Source of the DNA: Mycobacterium asiaticum DSM 44297
GTDB taxonomy: Bacteria > Actinomycetota > Actinomycetes > Mycobacteriales > Mycobacteriaceae
DNA length: 64,000 bases
Assembly: GCF_000613245.1 (NCBI RefSeq)
Contig: NZ_HG964937.1
Location: 1,671,314-1,735,313 of the forward strand
Reading direction: 5' to 3'
Shown here: in pieces, positions 8,553-17,198 of the stretch
Numbering within the stretch: position 1 is the stretch's first letter
How the letters are laid out: each line of letters starts with the position of its first letter
The notes under the pieces: model-generated
Told to the model about the DNA's origin: nothing
Database searches by the model: none
Seen by the model: only the letters and a program-made list of their open reading frames with translations
Program-made: the position numbers and the translations under genes

Positions 8553-9788
8553 GTGACCCGGCAACTCGCCGCCCGCGGCCCGGTGATCGAGATTCCCGAC
8601 GAACCCGACCGGGCGCGGATGTACGCCGAGATCGGTGTGCGGCTGCGTTCGGCGATGGTTCAGCACAATGTCGACGCGTTGATCCTGTTGCTCAACGGGT
8701 ACGTCGGATACGCCACCGGCGCGAGCTGGTCGCTGCTGGACGCGGGTCTGTCGCACGTGGAGCGTCCGGTAGCGGTGGTGTTGGCCGACGACGAGCACCC
8801 GCACCTGTTCATGCCCTTCCGAGCCGGTGCGACGGCGCACCATCAGGTACCACCAGACCACGTGCACGGGCCGGTCTATCTCGAATTCGACCAGGGCGTT
8901 GCGGATTTCGCCCGGATGCTGGCCGAGCTGATCCCGCCCGGTGCGCGGATCGCGGTGGATGAGCTGACCGGCGCCATGCGCCGTGCCGAGCGGACGTTGT
9001 TCCGGTCGGGCCCGCCCGCGGAAGCGGCCGTGGTGGTAGGCGCCGCACAGCTGGTCAAGACGCGCGATGAAATCTCATGCATCCGCCGGGCGTCCCTTAT
9101 CACCGAGCAATCCGTGGCCGAAGTCCAGCAGTCGTTGACGCCCGGCGTCCGCCAGATCGATCTGTCCGCAAGACTCGTGCGGCGCGCATTCGAACTGGGT
9201 GCCACCGCGAACATGCTGGAGGCCATTTGGCAGGTGATGCCGACGTCGCGGGCGACCGGGGTGTGGACCACGCACGGCGATCTCGCGTTGCCGCTGCTGA
9301 CCACCGATCGCGAGTTATCCGCCGGGGACGTGTTGTGGACCGACATCAGCATCAGTTACGCGGGCTACTGTTCGGATTTCGGCCGCACCTGGCTGGTGGG
9401 TGAACAACCCTCGGCGCGCCAGCAGGACCAATTCGCCCAGTGGCGGGCCATTCTCGATGAGGTGCTCGCAGTCACCCGGGCCGGCGCCACCTCCGGTGAC
9501 CTGGCCCGCGCCGCGATCGCGGCCAACGGCGGGCGCAAACCCTGGTTGCCGCACTTCTATCTCGGTCACGGCATCGGCACCTATCCCGCCGAAACACCCA
9601 TGATCGGAACGGATCTCGGGGAGGAATTCGATGACAATTTCGTGTTTCCACCCGGCATGGTGCTGGTCTTGGAGCCGGTGGTCTGGGAGGACGGCACCGG
9701 CGGCTACCGCAGCGAGGAGATCGTGGTGATCACCGACGACGGCTACACGCCGATCACCGACTACCCGTACACGCCCTATGACGACTGA
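8553..9788 (+). CDS. M24-family (Xaa-Pro peptidase/creatinase fold) hydrolase, ligands intact
   Basis: The 411-residue protein has the pita-bread fold C-terminal domain of M24 enzymes after an N-terminal creatinase-like domain (about 1-165). All five metal ligands are present: D264 and D275 (TDISISYAGYCSDFGRT), H339 (GHGIG), E374 (LEP) and E388 (YRSEE). It should therefore bind two divalent metals. Members include aminopeptidase P, prolidase, creatinase, ectoine hydrolase and the DMSP lyase DddP, so the reaction cannot be fixed. Its start is GTG. Its end overlaps the next M24 gene by 11 bases, suggesting coupled translation of a pair. Confidence 0.88.
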   Translation: MTRQLAARGPVIEIPDEPDRARMYAEIGVRLRSAMVQHNVDALILLLNGYVGYATGASWSLLDAGLSHVERPVAVVLADDEHPHLFMPFRAGATAHHQVPPDHVHGPVYLEFDQGVADFARMLAELIPPGARIAVDELTGAMRRAERTLFRSGPPAEAAVVVGAAQLVKTRDEISCIRRASLITEQSVAEVQQSLTPGVRQIDLSARLVRRAFELGATANMLEAIWQVMPTSRATGVWTTHGDLALPLLTTDRELSAGDVLWTDISISYAGYCSDFGRTWLVGEQPSARQQDQFAQWRAILDEVLAVTRAGATSGDLARAAIAANGGRKPWLPHFYLGHGIGTYPAETPMIGTDLGEEFDDNFVFPPGMVLVLEPVVWEDGTGGYRSEEIVVITDDGYTPITDYPYTPYDD

Positions 9789-10896
9789 CGTTTCACCCGA
9801 CCCGCGCCCGCTGCGAATCGCCCGGCGCGAGCGCGCGCTGGCCCGGATGGCGGCTGACGATCTCGATGTCCTGGTGCTCGGGCGCCAGGCCAATATCCGC
9901 TATGTGACCGGCGCCCCCCAGCTGTGGATCGCCGGCACCCGGCCGTTCGGCCCGATGTGCGTGGTCGTGCGCGCCACCGGGGAGATCTATCTCAACGCGA
10001 CCGACGACGAAGGCGTCCCCGACGAGATCGACCACGATCACCTCTACGGTTTGGCCTGGAACCCGTTGACCCTGATCGAGGTGATGAAAGGCATCGACGG
10101 TGCCGCGACGGCGCGGCGGGTCGGGACCGACGCGCTGACCCCTACTTTCGCCGCGTTACTGCCGCAGGCATTCCCCCAGGCGGAGATCGTCGACGGTGAG
10201 AACACCATGCGCGCGGCCCGCCGCATCAAGACGCCGGACGAGATCGCGGCATTGGGCACAGCGGTGCGGGTGGCCGAGCGCGGCCTGGCCGCCGGTGTCG
10301 CCGAACTACGGCCCGGTTCCTCGGTACAGACTTTGACCGGCGCGGTGCTCGAGGCGATGGCGGCGGGCGGCGTCAGCACGCCGGCCACCCAGGACGCCGC
10401 ATGGGTGACCCCGCGGGACCACCCGTCGGGTGGTGGCCGCCCGGTGGTCCGCGACGGCGACCTGATCGCCGTTGCAGCTGGTGCATTGGCCGACGGGTAT
10501 GTGGCCGAAGTGGGCCGCACCTGGCCCGCCGGAGGATCCAGGGGCGGCGCCATTCGCAGGCTCTATGCCCGGCTGAACACGTTGTATGACAAGCTCATCG
10601 ATGCATGCCGCCCCGGCGCCCCGGCCGAGCGGCTGCTTGCTGCCTACCCCGCGGCCGGCGAACCGTTGCCTCCCATGGCCATCGCGCATGGCTTGGGCCT
10701 CGGTTTCGACCCACCGGTGATCTCCGGAACACTTCCGATCAGCGGCGACGAGCGCCTGGAGGCCGGTATGGTGCTGGCCGTCACCGGGTATGTCTGGCAG
10801 CAAGAAGTCGGCGGGGCACTCCGCCGCGACACCATCCATGTCACCGAGCACGGCCCGGAGGTGCTGACCACAAGTCCGTCCTGGCCGGCGGGTTAA
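9778..10896 (+). CDS. M24-fold paralogue with degenerate metal site (probable pseudoenzyme)
   Basis: The 372-residue protein aligns throughout with the preceding M24 protein, but the metal ligands have drifted. The positions equivalent to D264, D275, H339, E374 and E388 are A233, E244, H304, T336 and D351. Only the His is strictly kept. The surrounding framework (GYVAEVGRTW, IAHGLGLGF) remains, so the fold is probably intact. It may act as a non-catalytic partner of the upstream M24 enzyme, or use another chemistry; creatinase, for example, works without metal. The 11-base overlap with the upstream gene supports paired synthesis. It converges with the phosphotransferase gene, overlapping its 3' end by four bases. 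Confidence 0.85.
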   Translation: MTTDVSPDPRPLRIARRERALARMAADDLDVLVLGRQANIRYVTGAPQLWIAGTRPFGPMCVVVRATGEIYLNATDDEGVPDEIDHDHLYGLAWNPLTLIEVMKGIDGAATARRVGTDALTPTFAALLPQAFPQAEIVDGENTMRAARRIKTPDEIAALGTAVRVAERGLAAGVAELRPGSSVQTLTGAVLEAMAAGGVSTPATQDAAWVTPRDHPSGGGRPVVRDGDLIAVAAGALADGYVAEVGRTWPAGGSRGGAIRRLYARLNTLYDKLIDACRPGAPAERLLAAYPAAGEPLPPMAIAHGLGLGFDPPVISGTLPISGDERLEAGMVLAVTGYVWQQEVGGALRRDTIHVTEHGPEVLTTSPSWPAG

Positions 10897-12200
10897 GCGA
10901 CCGCACCCGCTTCGTCCAGCGCCTCGTCGAGCAAGTCCCCCACCCGATGATGCGCCCACAGTGACAGCACGTTGCACAGCATCTGCAATGGCGCGCGCAG
11001 GCTTTCGTCGTGGCTGATCCGGGGATCGGTGCGGTCGGCCGGCATATCCGAGCCGAACCGCTTGCGCAGCAATGGCGGAACATCCAACAGCCAGGCGACC
11101 CCCATTGTCGCGGCGTAGAGCAGCGTATGGCGGCGCAACCGGTCGGGATCGAGTACTGCACCGCCGTACCGGTGAAACTCGGCCACAAAATCGTCCAGCA
11201 GTTCGTCGAGATGATCGCGCCAGAGCGAGGTTTCGGCCCCCGACATCGCGCCCCAGAGCGCCATGCCCAGGTTCATCTGGCTGACACAGCCCCAGTCCAG
11301 CAGACCGCACTGCAGCGTTGCGGTGTCGTCTCGCCAGAACCAGGCGTTGTCCACGTTGGCATTCCAATGGCAGAGCGCAATGTAGTCGGTGTCGGAGGCG
11401 AGTTGGCGCAGGATGGTGTCCTCCTGCCCGGCCACTCGGGGCGCGTCGTGTTGCAACCGCGCGGCGAACCGCGGATCCGTCGCGAGCACGGGCAACAGGT
11501 GCGGATGCTGTTCGGCGAACTCGATCAGCTCGGCGATTCTGTGGCTGAGTTTCTCGGCTGTCCAAGGCGGGCGCTCCCCCACCGTCGCCGCCCGCACGTC
11601 GAGCGGGAACCCGGCGGTCAGCCCGGCCGGCAATCGGCCGGATCGATGCGCACCGGCCAACCGGGCCAGGGCGGACACCAGTGCCCGGTAGTGCTCGACC
11701 GGTTGTGGCATCCGGTAATCCAGGCACTTGTGGTACTGGGGCTCGATTCCGTTGCAACCGAACGCGATTCGCTCGGTAATCAGCAGTCCCGTTCCGGTGT
11801 CCCGGTGATAGTCGGAAAAAAGAGCGCGGGGTACCGCGATGGGGAACCCGGGCGTCCGGGACAGCGCAGCGAACCGCACCTCCGGCTCCATCTGCGACTT
11901 GGCTCGATCCCGGACCAGGTTGTCCAAGTCCCGGGAGAACTTGACGAAAAGGTCCGTGGGTAAACCGTTTCCGCTGCGGCGGTAGCGCACGCTCAACGCT
12001 GCCTTGCGTCCGGTGCTGCCACCGGCGACCTGACGCCAAGCGGTTACGGCGGCTACCGAGTCGTTCTCGGCCAAGGTGCCCGCTGCTCGGAAGGCACTCG
12101 TCAGGAATGCGGGGCCGCTGCGACGTAGCGCATCCGGATCCACCGGCATCGGCTGCCCTAGTGCGTCACCGGTGACCCACTCGACGTTGTCACGGTGCAT
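10893..12200 (-). CDS. Phosphotransferase-family (APH-like) protein with altered catalytic loop
   Basis: The 435-residue protein has the aminoglycoside-phosphotransferase/choline-kinase-like fold. Visible elements are K87 in LFVKF, the acidic residue region around E106, the Brenner-like loop CHWNANVDN (277-285) and the metal-binding DWG at 302-304. In typical members the loop reads HGDxxxxN with Asp as catalytic base; here that position is N280. Either a neighbouring residue such as D284 substitutes, or the enzyme is atypical. It is the last gene of the minus-strand operon, three bases after the SDR stop. CHK/APH-like kinases often act on small alcohols, but this substrate is unknown. Confidence 0.8.
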   Translation of the reverse strand: MHRDNVEWVTGDALGQPMPVDPDALRRSGPAFLTSAFRAAGTLAENDSVAAVTAWRQVAGGSTGRKAALSVRYRRSGNGLPTDLFVKFSRDLDNLVRDRAKSQMEPEVRFAALSRTPGFPIAVPRALFSDYHRDTGTGLLITERIAFGCNGIEPQYHKCLDYRMPQPVEHYRALVSALARLAGAHRSGRLPAGLTAGFPLDVRAATVGERPPWTAEKLSHRIAELIEFAEQHPHLLPVLATDPRFAARLQHDAPRVAGQEDTILRQLASDTDYIALCHWNANVDNAWFWRDDTATLQCGLLDWGCVSQMNLGMALWGAMSGAETSLWRDHLDELLDDFVAEFHRYGGAVLDPDRLRRHTLLYAATMGVAWLLDVPPLLRKRFGSDMPADRTDPRISHDESLRAPLQMLCNVLSLWAHHRVGDLLDEALDEAGAVA

Positions 12201-12203
12201 GAT

Positions 12204-12977
12204 TCACCAAGTCTGTTCGGCCGCGCGCACCAGCATGTGGTTGACGGCGACCCGGCGGTCGCGGGTGACCATGTACAGCACCGCGTCGGCGATGTCCGAC
12301 GGGCGCAACTTCACCATGTCCGCGGTCTGTCGTTCCATGGTCTCCCGCGCCGGTGCCGCCAGATGGCTGAAGATCTCGGTGTCGACGGTGCCGGGGCCGA
12401 CGACCCCGACCCGGACCCGCTTGCCCAGCACCTCTTGCCGGATGCCTTCGCTGAATGCGTTCACCCCAAACTTGGTCAACGAGTACACCGCGGTGCCGGG
12501 CCGGGCCACCCACCCGGCCGTCGAGCTGATGGTGACCAGATCGGCCACTCCGCGCGGCGAGTCAGCGGCCGCCTCGATCAGATGCGGCAGCGCGGCCCTG
12601 GTCAGGTACAGGACCCCCTTGATGTTGACCTCGATCAGGTCGTCCCAATCCTGCAGGGCGGCTTCGGCGGCCGCACCCATCCGCATCAGGCCGGCGTTGT
12701 TCACCACGACGTCGAGGCGGCCCAGCTCGCTAACCGCGTGTTGCACCGCCGTGGCGACGTGTTCGGCGTCGGTGACATCGGCCGCCGTCACCACCGCGGT
12801 GCCGCCCGCGGCGGCTATCTCGTCACACAGCTCGCGGAGCCGGTCCGTTCGCCGAGCCAGCAGCGCCACCGCCGCGCCATGGGCGGCAAGGGCTTTGGCC
12901 GTGGCGGCACCGATACCGCTGCTGGCACCGCTGACCAGCGCGGCGGTACCGGTCAGCGGCGGTGTCGCAGTTGTCAT
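12204..12977 (-). CDS. Short-chain dehydrogenase/reductase
   Basis: This 257-residue classical SDR has the cofactor motif TGxxxGIG as SGASSGIG, NNAG at about residue 92, and the Ser and YxxxK (YSLTK) catalytic residues. It should oxidise or reduce an alcohol/ketone with NAD(P). Its start overlaps the end of the double CoA-transferase gene by four bases, and it is followed three bases later by the phosphotransferase gene. It therefore belongs to the long minus-strand catabolic operon. Substrate class is inferred only from context. Confidence 0.9.
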   Translation of the reverse strand: MTTATPPLTGTAALVSGASSGIGAATAKALAAHGAAVALLARRTDRLRELCDEIAAAGGTAVVTAADVTDAEHVATAVQHAVSELGRLDVVVNNAGLMRMGAAAEAALQDWDDLIEVNIKGVLYLTRAALPHLIEAAADSPRGVADLVTISSTAGWVARPGTAVYSLTKFGVNAFSEGIRQEVLGKRVRVGVVGPGTVDTEIFSHLAAPARETMERQTADMVKLRPSDIADAVLYMVTRDRRVAVNHMLVRAAEQTW

Positions 12978-15319
12978 GGTCGGGCTCCCGAGTCACTCGC
13001 GTGCAGGACGTAGTCGTTGTGCTCACCCAGATCGGGGGCGCCGCGCGCGATTTCGGCCGGGCAGTTCGCCATTCGCCATGCCGGCCCGACGATCGGGCGT
13101 TGGCCTTCGCGGTGATCGGTGACGAAGCGGTACAGCTCGCGGTCCCACAACAACGGGTCGCTGATCACGTCGAGAGATGTTGCGCTCTTGGCGGCCGGCA
13201 CCCCGGCCAGCCGGAGGCGCCAGGCCAGTCTCGCTGCGTCATGGGGGTGGGTGAGAGCCGCCAGCGTGGCGTCAAGCGTGTCGCGGTGCCGGTGGCGCCC
13301 GTCGGCGGTCGCGTATCGGGGATCATGGGCCAGTTCGTCCGCCTCGAGCACGGCGCACAGCCGCTGCCACTGTTCGTTCGTACCGACGGCCAGGCTGATC
13401 CAGGCGCCCTCGGCACACGGGTAGCACCCGTGTGGGCACCTGTCCGGATGTCGGTTGCCCTCGGGCAGCAGTGGGCCGCCGGTGTAGCTCTGATGCAGCA
13501 GGCAATCCCCGATCATCGACGACAGGGTTTCGACGGCCGAGACGTCGATGAACTGACCCACTCCGCCGGCTTCGCGATGTAGGAGGGCCACGACGGCGGC
13601 GTATGCGGCGGCAGCACCCACGGTCGAATCTCCGTACCGCATGCTGGCGCCGAGCGGCGGGCCACCGGGGTGACCGACCAACGAGGCGAGCCCGGCCAGC
13701 GCGGCGAAGCACGGTGCGTAACCGGTCTGGTGCCCCAACGGTCCGTCATTGCCCCACATCTTGATCGACACCGAGATGATGCCGGGATTCAAGGCTTTCA
13801 GTTGCTCGTAGCCGAGTCCCTGCCGTTCCATCGCGCCCGGTCGCAGATTGTTGATGACGATGTCGCTGTGCCGGATCAATTCGTGCAACCGGGCCATGCC
13901 CGCGGCCGACTTGATGTCGAGGTCCACGCTGAGGATCTCGGGGTTGATGCTCAGAAAGAACGGTGCGTGGTTGACGTCGGTGCCGCCGTAGGCCCGCATC
14001 TCCTCGGGGATCGCAGCGGATTCGACCTTGATCACCTCGGCACCCAACAGCGCCAACAGTTTTCCGGCATAGGGGCCGGCCCACACCTTGGTCAGTTCCA
14101 CCACGCGCACGCCTGCCAGCGGGCCGCCCCGATCATTGATGGTCGTGCGCATCGACCGCGCCCGGTGTTGGGGGCGTGACCTGACGGGCGCATTGAGTAT
14201 CGACGCCGTGTGCTCACCGAGACGAGGGGCGGCAGCGGTCAATTCGGCCGGTGTGGCGCTGAGCGCGTAGGGCACAGTCGGATAGGCAGCGTTGCCCAGC
14301 ACCGGGTGCCGTAGTTGCCGGAAGAACCGGCGGTGCCGGTATTGCGGCGAGCGGTGCAGGTCCTCGGCGCCATTGACCGGGACCAGCGGGACTCCCAATT
14401 GTTGCGCGCGGTCGGCGGCCGCCTCCCGGGGCAGGTCCCTGACCCAGGCCGCGAAGCCACGCTGGAAGGTGGCGACCTTTTGCGGGGTGACGGCGAACTC
14501 CAGCCAGTCGTCGTCGAATGCGTTCAGCCACTCCGATTGTCCCAGCAGCGCTTTGACGCCCAGCCAGTGCGCCCGGTTGGTCACATACAGGTAGACGAAC
14601 CCGTCCGCGCAGGCGAAGAACGACGCCGGACCCTGCTGATCGTAGTCACCCCGCTCGCCGGTCGCGGGAGCTTCTCCGGTGAGGAATCGGCCGACGATGC
14701 AGTCGCTGCGGGACACCAGCACGGCCTGCTGTGAGATGTCGATGGATTCGCCCTGGCCGGTGCGCAACCGGCGCAGCAGCGCCGACGCGACGCAGAGGGC
14801 GGCCTCGAGCCCTGCCTCGTAGTCGGCCAGGAATCGGCCGGGCCCCTGCAGTGGCGGCTCCGCCGGATCTGCGTGGCTGGGCGTGTGGTAACCCCAGCCA
14901 CTGGCGTGGAAAACGTTGATGCTCGCGGCGTTTCGATACTCCAGGGGCGCGTCCTGACCGAACGGGGTGATCGAGCAGAACACCACTTCCGGATGCCGTT
15001 CGGGCAGGCCGGAAAAGTCCTGCCCGATCACCGCGTCGGCGCTGGCTATCAGCTGCTGCAGATGGGTATCGGTGATGTCCAGCTCCACCGAGCGCTTGTT
15101 GGTGTTGAGGTATGCGAAGAGCACGCTGCCTTCCGGCGCCGGGGCATACCCGGGTCGGCGGGCCAGCACCGGCGCCATCGCCCGGGTGCTGCTGCCGCAG
15201 CCGGGCGCCTCGATCTTGACGACTTCGGCGCCGAAGTCCGACAACAGCTTTCCGCAGTATTCGCCGGCGACCGAGTCGGCCAGCTCGACAATGCGGAACC
15301 CCGTCAACGCCGACATCAC
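12974..15319 (-). CDS. Tandem-fused class III (CaiB/BaiF) CoA-transferase
   Basis: The 781-residue protein consists of two complete CaiB/Frc-type domains in one chain (about 1-375 and 390-781). Each opens with the family signature (GFRIVELADSVAGEYCGKLL; GVRVVELTKVWAGPYAGKLL) and GAEVxKxE. Each keeps an Asp in the expected nucleophile region (ESIDISQQ; QFIDVSAVE). Class III enzymes move CoA between carboxylic acids and act as dimers of interlocked rings, so the fusion may be a covalent pseudo-dimer. It starts 10 bases after the crotonase stop. A double-CaiB layout is also known in the DMSP CoA-transferase/lyase DddD, but no lyase activity is implied here. Confidence 0.9.
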   Translation of the reverse strand: MMSALTGFRIVELADSVAGEYCGKLLSDFGAEVVKIEAPGCGSSTRAMAPVLARRPGYAPAPEGSVLFAYLNTNKRSVELDITDTHLQQLIASADAVIGQDFSGLPERHPEVVFCSITPFGQDAPLEYRNAASINVFHASGWGYHTPSHADPAEPPLQGPGRFLADYEAGLEAALCVASALLRRLRTGQGESIDISQQAVLVSRSDCIVGRFLTGEAPATGERGDYDQQGPASFFACADGFVYLYVTNRAHWLGVKALLGQSEWLNAFDDDWLEFAVTPQKVATFQRGFAAWVRDLPREAAADRAQQLGVPLVPVNGAEDLHRSPQYRHRRFFRQLRHPVLGNAAYPTVPYALSATPAELTAAAPRLGEHTASILNAPVRSRPQHRARSMRTTINDRGGPLAGVRVVELTKVWAGPYAGKLLALLGAEVIKVESAAIPEEMRAYGGTDVNHAPFFLSINPEILSVDLDIKSAAGMARLHELIRHSDIVINNLRPGAMERQGLGYEQLKALNPGIISVSIKMWGNDGPLGHQTGYAPCFAALAGLASLVGHPGGPPLGASMRYGDSTVGAAAAYAAVVALLHREAGGVGQFIDVSAVETLSSMIGDCLLHQSYTGGPLLPEGNRHPDRCPHGCYPCAEGAWISLAVGTNEQWQRLCAVLEADELAHDPRYATADGRHRHRDTLDATLAALTHPHDAARLAWRLRLAGVPAAKSATSLDVISDPLLWDRELYRFVTDHREGQRPIVGPAWRMANCPAEIARGAPDLGEHNDYVLHASDSGARP

Positions 15320-15329
15320 GGAACCGCGG

Positions 15330-16301
15330 TCAGGGCTTTTGACGGCCCGAGCGGCTGAGCCGCCACTCCGGCGGAAAGTTCAGGTCGTTGTCCTTCACCA
15401 CGTTGTTGAGACCCCTGCTGAAGGTGCCTTCGGTCAGGTCGACGTCGTTGTCCTTGTCGTTGGCGATCATCGGCAGCATGCCCTCGACCATGCCGGTGAG
15501 AAGGCTGCCGAAGTACTCCCCCTTGTGTTGCTTGTAGAGCTCGAGGAAGGTCTTCTGCACCGCGACGGTGTCCGTGGGACGGGACCGCGAGCAGGCCAGC
15601 GCGTACTTCGCCGTCTCCTCCTCCAGCTTGTCGCGGGGCACCACGCTGTTGACGAAGCCACAGTCGTACATCTCCTTCGCGCTGAAGGGCCGCCCGGTGA
15701 AAAGCATCTCGGAGAACTTGCGCAGGCCCATCGTCTCCGCCCACCACCACAGCCGCGGACCCCAGCCGACGTAGCGGAACGCCGGGTGCCCGAACAGGGC
15801 ATCGTCGGAGGAGATCACCAGGTCGGCGTCGCCGGCCTGATAGAAGTGCCAGCCGTAGCAGTAGCCCTTGGCCTCGATGATGCTGATCTTCCGAAGTTCC
15901 TGCAGCGGACGGTTTCCGGCGCGGGCTTTGGCGTAGAAGTCGGTTACCGTAGACAGGTAGCGATAGGAACCGCCTGGGGGGTACTTGACGTCGTCGTCGT
16001 TGATGGCCAGTTCGTGCAGCAGCGGCATTCCGGGATTTTCCAGCATGCCTCGCTGTTCGGGCAGATCACCTCCGCTGCCGAAGTCCTCGCCTTCGCCGCG
16101 GATCACCACTACCTTGACGTCGTCGTCCACGTTGCACTTATGGATCAGGTCGGCGTAGTTCTGCCGCATGCCCAGGGTGGTGGAATTCTGTGCGTCGGGG
16201 CGGTCGAAGGTGATGTAGGCGATTCTGTTCTTGACGTCCTTTTCGAACTTTATGTACTGCTCGGCTTCCTTTTTCATTTCTTCGTAGTCGTATTCGGGCA
16301 T
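15330..16301 (-). CDS. Crotonase-fold (enoyl-CoA hydratase/isomerase-like) protein
   Basis: The protein has 323 residues from the ATG at 16301, chosen because GGAG lies six bases upstream; a GTG four codons earlier sits inside that ribosome site. The crotonase core is recognisable: FDRPDAQNS, the oxyanion-hole region (GEGEDFGSGGDLPE) and EAKGYCYGWHF. The usual catalytic Glu of enoyl-CoA hydratases in FGxPE is missing, the motif reading FGHPAF, and a Trp-rich segment (WGPRLWWW) follows. It is probably not a simple hydratase and may catalyse ring cleavage, isomerisation or thioester hydrolysis. It lies between an SDR gene and the double CoA-transferase gene in the same operon. Confidence 0.85.
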   Translation of the reverse strand: MPEYDYEEMKKEAEQYIKFEKDVKNRIAYITFDRPDAQNSTTLGMRQNYADLIHKCNVDDDVKVVVIRGEGEDFGSGGDLPEQRGMLENPGMPLLHELAINDDDVKYPPGGSYRYLSTVTDFYAKARAGNRPLQELRKISIIEAKGYCYGWHFYQAGDADLVISSDDALFGHPAFRYVGWGPRLWWWAETMGLRKFSEMLFTGRPFSAKEMYDCGFVNSVVPRDKLEEETAKYALACSRSRPTDTVAVQKTFLELYKQHKGEYFGSLLTGMVEGMLPMIANDKDNDVDLTEGTFSRGLNNVVKDNDLNFPPEWRLSRSGRQKP

Positions 16302-16334
16302 GTCTTTCTCCACTTCTGTTGCCTGGTTGGGTGT

Positions 16335-17198
16335 CTATTTGAGCAAGGCGCCCGCATCGATGGGTAGGGAAACGCCTGTGACATAACGTGATTCGTCAGA
16401 GGCGAGGAACAACACGGCGTTGCTGATGTCGACGGCTTCCACCCACGGCACCGGCAACGTGTGTGTCATCTGCGAAAACGGCGCGAAATCCTCCGGTCCC
16501 GGGTTCTCCAGGTCCGGCCGGAACAGGCGAAATGTCACCTCGTTCATGGTCATCGGCGTGTTGACCTGGCTGGGGTGCACCGAGTTCACCCGGATGCTGT
16601 GCTGGCCGAGTTCGACGGCGAAGCTGCGCATCAGCCCCATCACGCCGTGCTTGGCGGCGATGTAGTGACCGGTGTAGGCAAGCGCCTTGTGCGAACCGAC
16701 CGAACCGGTCAGCACGATGGAACCGCCCCGTCCGCCCGCTATCACGTGTGGTACACCGGCTTTCACGGTCTTCCACACGCCGGATAAGTTCACGTCGATC
16801 ATGTCCTGCCAGATGTGCTCGGGTAACTTGTGCAGTTTGTTGCCGAAGGTCCCGATGCCGGCGTTGGCGACGATGATGTCCAGGCGGCCGAGTTGCTGCA
16901 CACCGTCGTCCACCGCGGCCCGTAGCGCGTCGAAATCGCGCACGTCCACCTCGGCGGTGACAATGCGTTGCCCCAGGGCCTCGACCAAGTCGGCGGTCTC
17001 GGCGAGATCGGCTGGCGTCGCGGAGTCGTAGGCCAGATTGTCGATGGGTCCGCAGATGTCGACCGCGATGATGTCGGCGCCTTCCTGGGCCAGGCGCACC
17101 GCGTGGCTGCGGCCCTGCCCACGCGCGGCGCCGCTGATGAAAGCGACCTTGCCCGCGACCCGCCCGGCCCGTTCGGTCTGTTCGGCTCGCTCGGTCAC
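16335..17198 (-). CDS. Mycofactocin-type short-chain dehydrogenase
   Basis: The 287-residue SDR starts at a GTG that overlaps the P450 stop (GTGA). A longer upstream frame is only the shadow of the P450. It has SGAARGQGRSHAVRLAQEG in the cofactor region, the extended insert after VDIC, VANAG, and the YIAAK catalytic pair. This signature is typical of the mycofactocin-coupled (carveol dehydrogenase-like) SDR subfamily, in which NAD is held tightly and electrons pass to mycofactocin. Being translated directly after the P450, it probably oxidises the alcohol that the P450 produces. The subfamily assignment is from motif memory. Confidence 0.88.
   Translation of the reverse strand: MTERAEQTERAGRVAGKVAFISGAARGQGRSHAVRLAQEGADIIAVDICGPIDNLAYDSATPADLAETADLVEALGQRIVTAEVDVRDFDALRAAVDDGVQQLGRLDIIVANAGIGTFGNKLHKLPEHIWQDMIDVNLSGVWKTVKAGVPHVIAGGRGGSIVLTGSVGSHKALAYTGHYIAAKHGVMGLMRSFAVELGQHSIRVNSVHPSQVNTPMTMNEVTFRLFRPDLENPGPEDFAPFSQMTHTLPVPWVEAVDISNAVLFLASDESRYVTGVSLPIDAGALLK

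Noticed and set aside
7284..8867. 527-residue open frame on the minus strand
   Set aside because: Antisense to the P450 and the start of the M24 gene; low-complexity His/Gln/Arg composition; a high-GC shadow.
14967..16367. 466-residue plus-strand frame
   Set aside because: Antisense to the crotonase and CoA-transferase genes; no protein character.
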